Shown here: positions 30,922-34,555 of the stretch, in pieces
Layout: every line of letters begins with the position of its first letter
How positions within the stretch are numbered: position 1 is the first letter of the stretch
Assembly (NCBI GenBank): GCA_947626145.1
Contig: CANQRB010000015.1
Span: 1-34,555, forward strand
Length of the DNA stretch: 34,555 nucleotides
Reading direction: 5' to 3'
DNA from: an uncultured Clostridia bacterium
Lineage (GTDB): Bacteria; Bacillota; Clostridia; UMGS1883
Position numbers and translations under genes: made by a program
The notes under the pieces: model-generated
The model's input: only the letters and a program-made list of their open reading frames with translations
What the model was told of the DNA's origin: nothing
The model's database searches: none

Positions 30922-32049
30922 TTGAAAAAAATCATTTCCGCACTTCTTGTCCTTGTCCTGACCGCCCTGTCCGTGCCGGTTCTGGCCGATCCGGCGGTCA
31001 ACGCCCGGGCCGCCATACTCATGGACTGCGGCACCGGCTCCGTCCTCTGGGAGCTGAACCCCGACGAGCCTTTGCCGCCCGCCAGCGTCACCAAGGTCAT
31101 GACCCTGCTGCTGACCATGGAGGCCATAGACCGGGGGGAGATAGGCTACGACACCGTTGTCACCGCCAGCGAACGGGCCAAAAGCATGGGCGGCAGCACC
31201 ATTTTTCTGGACACCGGCGAGCAGATGACCGTGGACGACCTGCTCAAGGGCATAGCCGTGGCCTCGGGCAACGATGCCTGCGTGGCCGTGGCCGAGCATC
31301 TGGCCGGCAGCGTGGAGGCCTTCGTTGACCGCATGAACGCCCGGGCCGCCGAGCTGGGCATGAACAACACCCACTTCGTCAACTGCAACGGACTGGACGC
31401 CGAGGGACACTATTCCTCGGCCCGTGACATCGCCATAATGAGCCGGGAGCTCATGCGGCACCCCGACATCTTCCGCTACACCACAATATGGATGGACTCG
31501 CTCCGGAACGGGGCCTTTCAGCTGGCCAACACCAACAAGCTGATCCGCTTCTATGACGGGGCCACCGGTCTCAAAACCGGCTCCACCGACGGGGCACTCT
31601 GCTGCGTCAGCGCCACCGCCCGACGGGACGATCTGCACCTCATCGCCGTGGTTCTGGGCAGTCCCGACTCAAAAAGCCGCTTCGCCTCCGCCCGGGAGCT
31701 GCTGGACTACGGCTTCGCCAACTACCGCAACGTCCGTTTGGGCGAGAAGGATAAGACCGTCACCTCCGTGCCCGTGAAAAAGGGGCTCAAGGAGCAGGTA
31801 ACGCTGGTCTCCGCCGACGACGCCTTTGCCCTGCTCTCCGCCGATCGGGTGAGCGAGGTCAAAACCGAAACCCGTCTGGAGCCGGACATCTCCGCCCCGA
31901 TAAAAAAGGGCGACCTCCTGGGCGAGGCGGTGGCCACCCTTGACGGCGAGGTGATAGCGAGCTGCCGCCTTATAGCCGCCGACGACGTGGGACGGCGGAC
32001 GGTGTTCTCATATTTTAAAAGCCTGATGGAGCGGTTTATGGTGGTCTGA
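30922..32049 (+). CDS. D-alanyl-D-alanine carboxypeptidase (DacF/PBP5-like)
   Basis: 375 residues starting with TTG at 30922, the only start that keeps the signal peptide (KKIISALLVLVLTALSVPVLA). The serine-hydrolase motifs are all there: S55-V-T-K58 in PASVTKVM, S115-G-N117, and K218-T-G220 in GLKTGS. After the catalytic domain (to about 250) comes the PBP5-type C-terminal beta domain and an amphipathic end (SYFKSLMERFMVV) for membrane attachment. It trims the last D-Ala of peptidoglycan stem peptides. The sporulation setting suggests DacF or DacB, but a vegetative DacA cannot be excluded. feoB follows 46 bases later. Confidence 0.92.
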   Translation: MKKIISALLVLVLTALSVPVLADPAVNARAAILMDCGTGSVLWELNPDEPLPPASVTKVMTLLLTMEAIDRGEIGYDTVVTASERAKSMGGSTIFLDTGEQMTVDDLLKGIAVASGNDACVAVAEHLAGSVEAFVDRMNARAAELGMNNTHFVNCNGLDAEGHYSSARDIAIMSRELMRHPDIFRYTTIWMDSLRNGAFQLANTNKLIRFYDGATGLKTGSTDGALCCVSATARRDDLHLIAVVLGSPDSKSRFASARELLDYGFANYRNVRLGEKDKTVTSVPVKKGLKEQVTLVSADDAFALLSADRVSEVKTETRLEPDISAPIKKGDLLGEAVATLDGEVIASCRLIAADDVGRRTVFSYFKSLMERFMVV

Positions 32050-32095
32050 ACAACTGTCGGCTCCGCCGCATAATATGTGTGTGGAGCGTGATGTT

Positions 32096-34123
32096 ATGAC
32101 CAGAACCCTGGCCCTCGCGGGCAATCCCAACGTTGGCAAATCCACGGTGTTCAACGCCCTGACCGGCGCCCGCCAGCACACCGGCAACTGGGCGGGTAAG
32201 ACCGTGGAGCTGGCCGAGGGGAGTTTTACCTTCCGAGGAGAAAAAATAAAGGTGACGGATCTGCCGGGCACCTACAGTCTTTCGGCCCGAAGCGCCGACG
32301 AGCTGGCCGCCCGGGACTACATATGCTTTGGCGGCGCCGATCTGACCGTCATAGTCTGCGACGCCACCTGTCTGGAGCGGAACCTCATTCTGGCGGTGCA
32401 GACGCTGGAGATAACGGGCCGGGCGGTCGTATGCCTGAACCTGATGGACGAGGCGGCCCGTAAGAAGATCGTGGTGGACACAGAGGAGCTGTCCCGTCGG
32501 CTGGGGGTGGAGGTCATTCCCATGACGGCGCGGAGCGGGAAAGGCCTCGACCGGCTCAGGGAGGCCGCGCTGGAGCCTCCGGCGGGGCGGCCCCTGAGGG
32601 TGGATTACGGCCCGGCGGCCGAGGCGGCCATCGCTCCGGTGGAGAAGGCCGTGTCCGGCAAGCTCTGCCGCGGACTCGAGCCCCGGTGGATAGCCGTAAT
32701 GCTGCTGGAGCGGGACGAGGCTCTCCTCCGTCGGCTGGACAGCTATCTTGGCTACAGCATAACGGCCTTTGACGATGTGGCCCACGCCTTGAGAATGGCC
32801 CGTGAGACCGGGCCGGGGCCCGAGTTTTTCCGTCGTGAGGCGGGCCGGGGCCGCATAGCCCTCGCTGAGGACATTGCCGCCGGGGTAATAAAGGAAAAGG
32901 GCAGCTTTGCCGCCGACAGGCGCCTCGACAGGATATTCACGGGCAGGACCCTCGCCGTGCCGGTCATGCTGGCGCTGCTGCTGGCGGTGATGTGGCTCAC
33001 GGCTCAGGGAGCCAACTACCCCTCCGCCGCCCTCGGCGCCCTTTTCGACCGGGCGGAGGAATGGCTTTGGAACCTGCTCTCCGGCTGGGATCCCTTTTTG
33101 CGGGATATGCTGACGCGGGGAATGTTCCGGGTGCTGGGCTGGGTAGTGGCGGTGATGCTGCCGCCCATGGCCATCTTTTTCCCTTTGTTCACCCTGCTCG
33201 AGGATTTCGGCTACCTGCCCCGGGTGGCCTTCAATCTGGACGGCTGTTTCCGTCGGTGCGGAGCCTGCGGCAAGCAGGCTCTCACCACCTGCATGGGCTT
33301 CGGCTGCAACGCCGTGGGGGTCACGGGCTGTCGGATAATCGACTCGCCCCGGGAGAAGCTCATGGCCATGCTCACCAACTCCCTCGTCCCCTGCAACGGC
33401 CGGCTTCCGGCCCTCATCACCGTCACCGGCCTGTTTCTGGCGGGGAGCGGCGGCTCGGCGCTGAGCGCCCTGATCGTGACCCTGACGGTGGTTTTCAGCG
33501 TGGGCCTGACCATGGGGGTCTGCGCCCTGCTGAATAAGACTCTGCTTCGGGGCCTGCCCTCGTCATTCACGCTGGAGCTGCCGCCCTACCGTCGGCCACA
33601 GGTGGGCCGGGTCATAGTGCGTTCCGTCCTCGACCGCACGGTTCATGTGCTGGGCCGGGCGGCGGCGGTGGCCGCTCCGGCCGGACTTCTGATATGGCTG
33701 CTGGCCAACGTCAGCGCCGGAGGGATGTCGCTGCTGGCCCGGCTGGCGTCCCTGCTGGATCCTCTGGGACGGCTCATGGGGCTGGACGGGGTCATTCTCA
33801 CCGGCTTTCTGCTGGGCTTTCCGGCCAACGAGATAGTCCTGCCGCTGGTGCTCATGGGCTATACCGGCGGCGGGGTGCTCACCGACTGGGCAGGACCCTC
33901 GGCTCTGGGATCGGTGCTGACCGCAAACGGCTGGACGCCCGTCACCGCCGTCTGCTTTATCATTTTCACCCTCTGTCACTTCCCCTGCTCCACCACGGTG
34001 CTGACCTTTTATAAGGAGAGCGGCAGTTTGCGCTGGACGGTCTGGAGCGTCCTTGTTCCGCTTTTGACCGGAATTGTCCTTTGCGCCGCTGTTAATTTTG
34101 CCGCCGGGATCGTTTTGGGATAA
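32096..34123 (+). CDS. feoB: Ferrous iron transporter FeoB
   Basis: 675 residues from the ATG at 32096, nine bases behind GGAG; an in-frame ATG at 32075 is also possible. The N-terminal G domain has G1 GNPNVGKS (9-16), G3 DLPG (55-58) and G4 NLMD, then a helical GDI region. The membrane part contains the two Gate regions (LLEDFGYLPRVAF, CMGFGCNAVGV and LVPCNGRLPAL; later FPANEIVLPL and CHFPCSTT). It imports Fe2+, using the G domain for control. No feoA is next to it in this window. The TAA stop is followed at once by repeat copy o. Confidence 0.95.
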   Translation: MTRTLALAGNPNVGKSTVFNALTGARQHTGNWAGKTVELAEGSFTFRGEKIKVTDLPGTYSLSARSADELAARDYICFGGADLTVIVCDATCLERNLILAVQTLEITGRAVVCLNLMDEAARKKIVVDTEELSRRLGVEVIPMTARSGKGLDRLREAALEPPAGRPLRVDYGPAAEAAIAPVEKAVSGKLCRGLEPRWIAVMLLERDEALLRRLDSYLGYSITAFDDVAHALRMARETGPGPEFFRREAGRGRIALAEDIAAGVIKEKGSFAADRRLDRIFTGRTLAVPVMLALLLAVMWLTAQGANYPSAALGALFDRAEEWLWNLLSGWDPFLRDMLTRGMFRVLGWVVAVMLPPMAIFFPLFTLLEDFGYLPRVAFNLDGCFRRCGACGKQALTTCMGFGCNAVGVTGCRIIDSPREKLMAMLTNSLVPCNGRLPALITVTGLFLAGSGGSALSALIVTLTVVFSVGLTMGVCALLNKTLLRGLPSSFTLELPPYRRPQVGRVIVRSVLDRTVHVLGRAAAVAAPAGLLIWLLANVSAGGMSLLARLASLLDPLGRLMGLDGVILTGFLLGFPANEIVLPLVLMGYTGGGVLTDWAGPSALGSVLTANGWTPVTAVCFIIFTLCHFPCSTTVLTFYKESGSLRWTVWSVLVPLLTGIVLCAAVNFAAGIVLG

Positions 34124-34413
34124 AAATTAGGAATTAGGAATGAGGAATGAGGAATACTGACGGGGCAGCTATGGCGTTTGCGTGTATGTACCGTAAATGT
34201 AATCTTGTTTGGCGTGACTGTACCGGTAATGTAACCTGTATTCCGTAGGGGCGACCATCGGTCGTCCGCCATCAAACGTTTAAGGCGGTAATGATAAATG
34301 AAATTATCAATAAAAATTTTGTGTTTCAATTTATGGTAAACACGACAAAGCACCATGGTAGGGCGCGACGACCCCGGCGCGCCGCTGTACCGCTTTATGT
34401 TAACAATGACAAA
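34124..34413. repeat. Intergenic repeat copy o (left end and modules)
   Basis: It begins at the base after the feoB stop (AAATTAGGAATTAGGAATGA), then GACGGGGCAGCTATGGCG, the hairpin module GGCGACC-ATC-GGTCGTC at about 34250-34267, the GGGCGCGACGACCCCGGCGC module at about 34362-34381, and TTAACAATGACAAATAA. The right inverted end is absent. Confidence 0.88.
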
Positions 34414-34441
34414 TAAAAAAAGCCGTCCCCTTTGAGGGGAC
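34414..34441 (-). terminator. Minus-strand terminator-like hairpin
   Basis: GTCCCCT pairs with AGGGGAC (34425-34431 with 34435-34441). On the minus strand it is followed by GGC and a run of seven T. No minus-strand gene is visible just upstream of it within the window. Confidence 0.55.
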
Positions 34442-34481
34442 AGACGATATGTTATCATATGAAGTGCAACACAAATAAGTG

Positions 34482-34510
34482 TGGACAACACAGCAATTTT
34501 TGTGTAAAAT
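34482..34510 (+). promoter_or_regulatory. Promoter of the gene starting at the window edge
   Basis: TGGACA (34482-34487), a 17-bp spacer, TAAAAT (34505-34510). Confidence 0.55.
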
Positions 34511-34548
34511 GAATTTACCACAAAACATTAACACAAAGGAAGATCGCT

Positions 34549-34555
34549 ATGTTGT
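34549..34555 (+). CDS. Start of a gene cut by the window end
   Basis: An ATG at 34549 follows AAAGGAAG with seven bases of spacing and a plausible promoter 39 bases upstream. Only Met-Leu can be read, so the product is unknown. Confidence 0.45.

Noticed and set aside
34441-34555. The left end of an insertion sequence at the window edge
   Set aside because: GTGCAACAC and a promoter precede a start codon, but only seven bases of the gene are visible and no second inverted end can be seen.

Overview
The window looks like a chromosomal piece of an uncultured, GC-rich, endospore-forming member of the Clostridia (Oscillospiraceae-like). The sporulation genes carry this assignment: spo0A, the yabP-yabQ-divIC-yabR block, ypeB, and a DacF-like D,D-carboxypeptidase. 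Coding DNA is GC-rich and spacers are AT-rich. Many promoters are good sigma-A matches with 17-bp spacers. The taxonomy is inferred; there is no rRNA or marker set here.

Layout. (1) 1-7067, plus strand: a secreted stalk-domain protein with a structured leader, spo0A with an unusual receiver, tRNA-Trp(CCA), a secreted BspA-like leucine-rich-repeat protein, pruA, and an AT-rich Cys-rich mini-protein. (2) 7451-12186, minus strand: a HisD-like dehydrogenase, a HisB-like dehydratase and a HAD phosphatase read as one operon, followed by a fumarase beta subunit and a DUF1858 protein. The HisD-like and HisB-like proteins both lack residues that are normally conserved for metal binding or catalysis. 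(3) 12219-24986, plus strand: a compact, apparently intact head-and-tail gene cluster of a siphovirus-like particle. It has a small/large terminase fusion, portal, scaffold, capsid, connectors, tail tube, tail chaperones, tape measure, distal tail protein and tail hub. No integrase, repressor, replication or lysis gene is visible. Its only visible promoter has a perfect Firmicutes LexA box just downstream of the expected start. I read it as a domesticated, SOS-controlled particle (PBSX- or gene-transfer-agent-like), or else a remnant prophage. (4) 25100-30570: two related type I toxin-antitoxin-like loci, each with a tiny hydrophobic peptide and a convergent small RNA sharing a bidirectional terminator. 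They bracket apgM, ypeB and the yabP-yabQ-divIC-yabR block. (5) 30884-34555: a D,D-carboxypeptidase, feoB, and the first bases of another gene.

Running through everything is one family of intergenic repeats, about fifteen full or partial copies in 34.5 kb. The ends are inverted runs of GGAAT(T/G)AGGAAT-type sequence. The middles contain GC-rich hairpin modules whose stems change in a compensatory way between copies. The repeats often begin exactly at stop codons, and in several genes supply the stop. Four of them separate blocks of the phage cluster that are out of their usual order. They also surround both toxin-antitoxin loci. No transposase is encoded here.

Starts were chosen by ribosome-binding site, signal peptide or promoter position. 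Family names come from recognising protein motifs by eye; no search was run.
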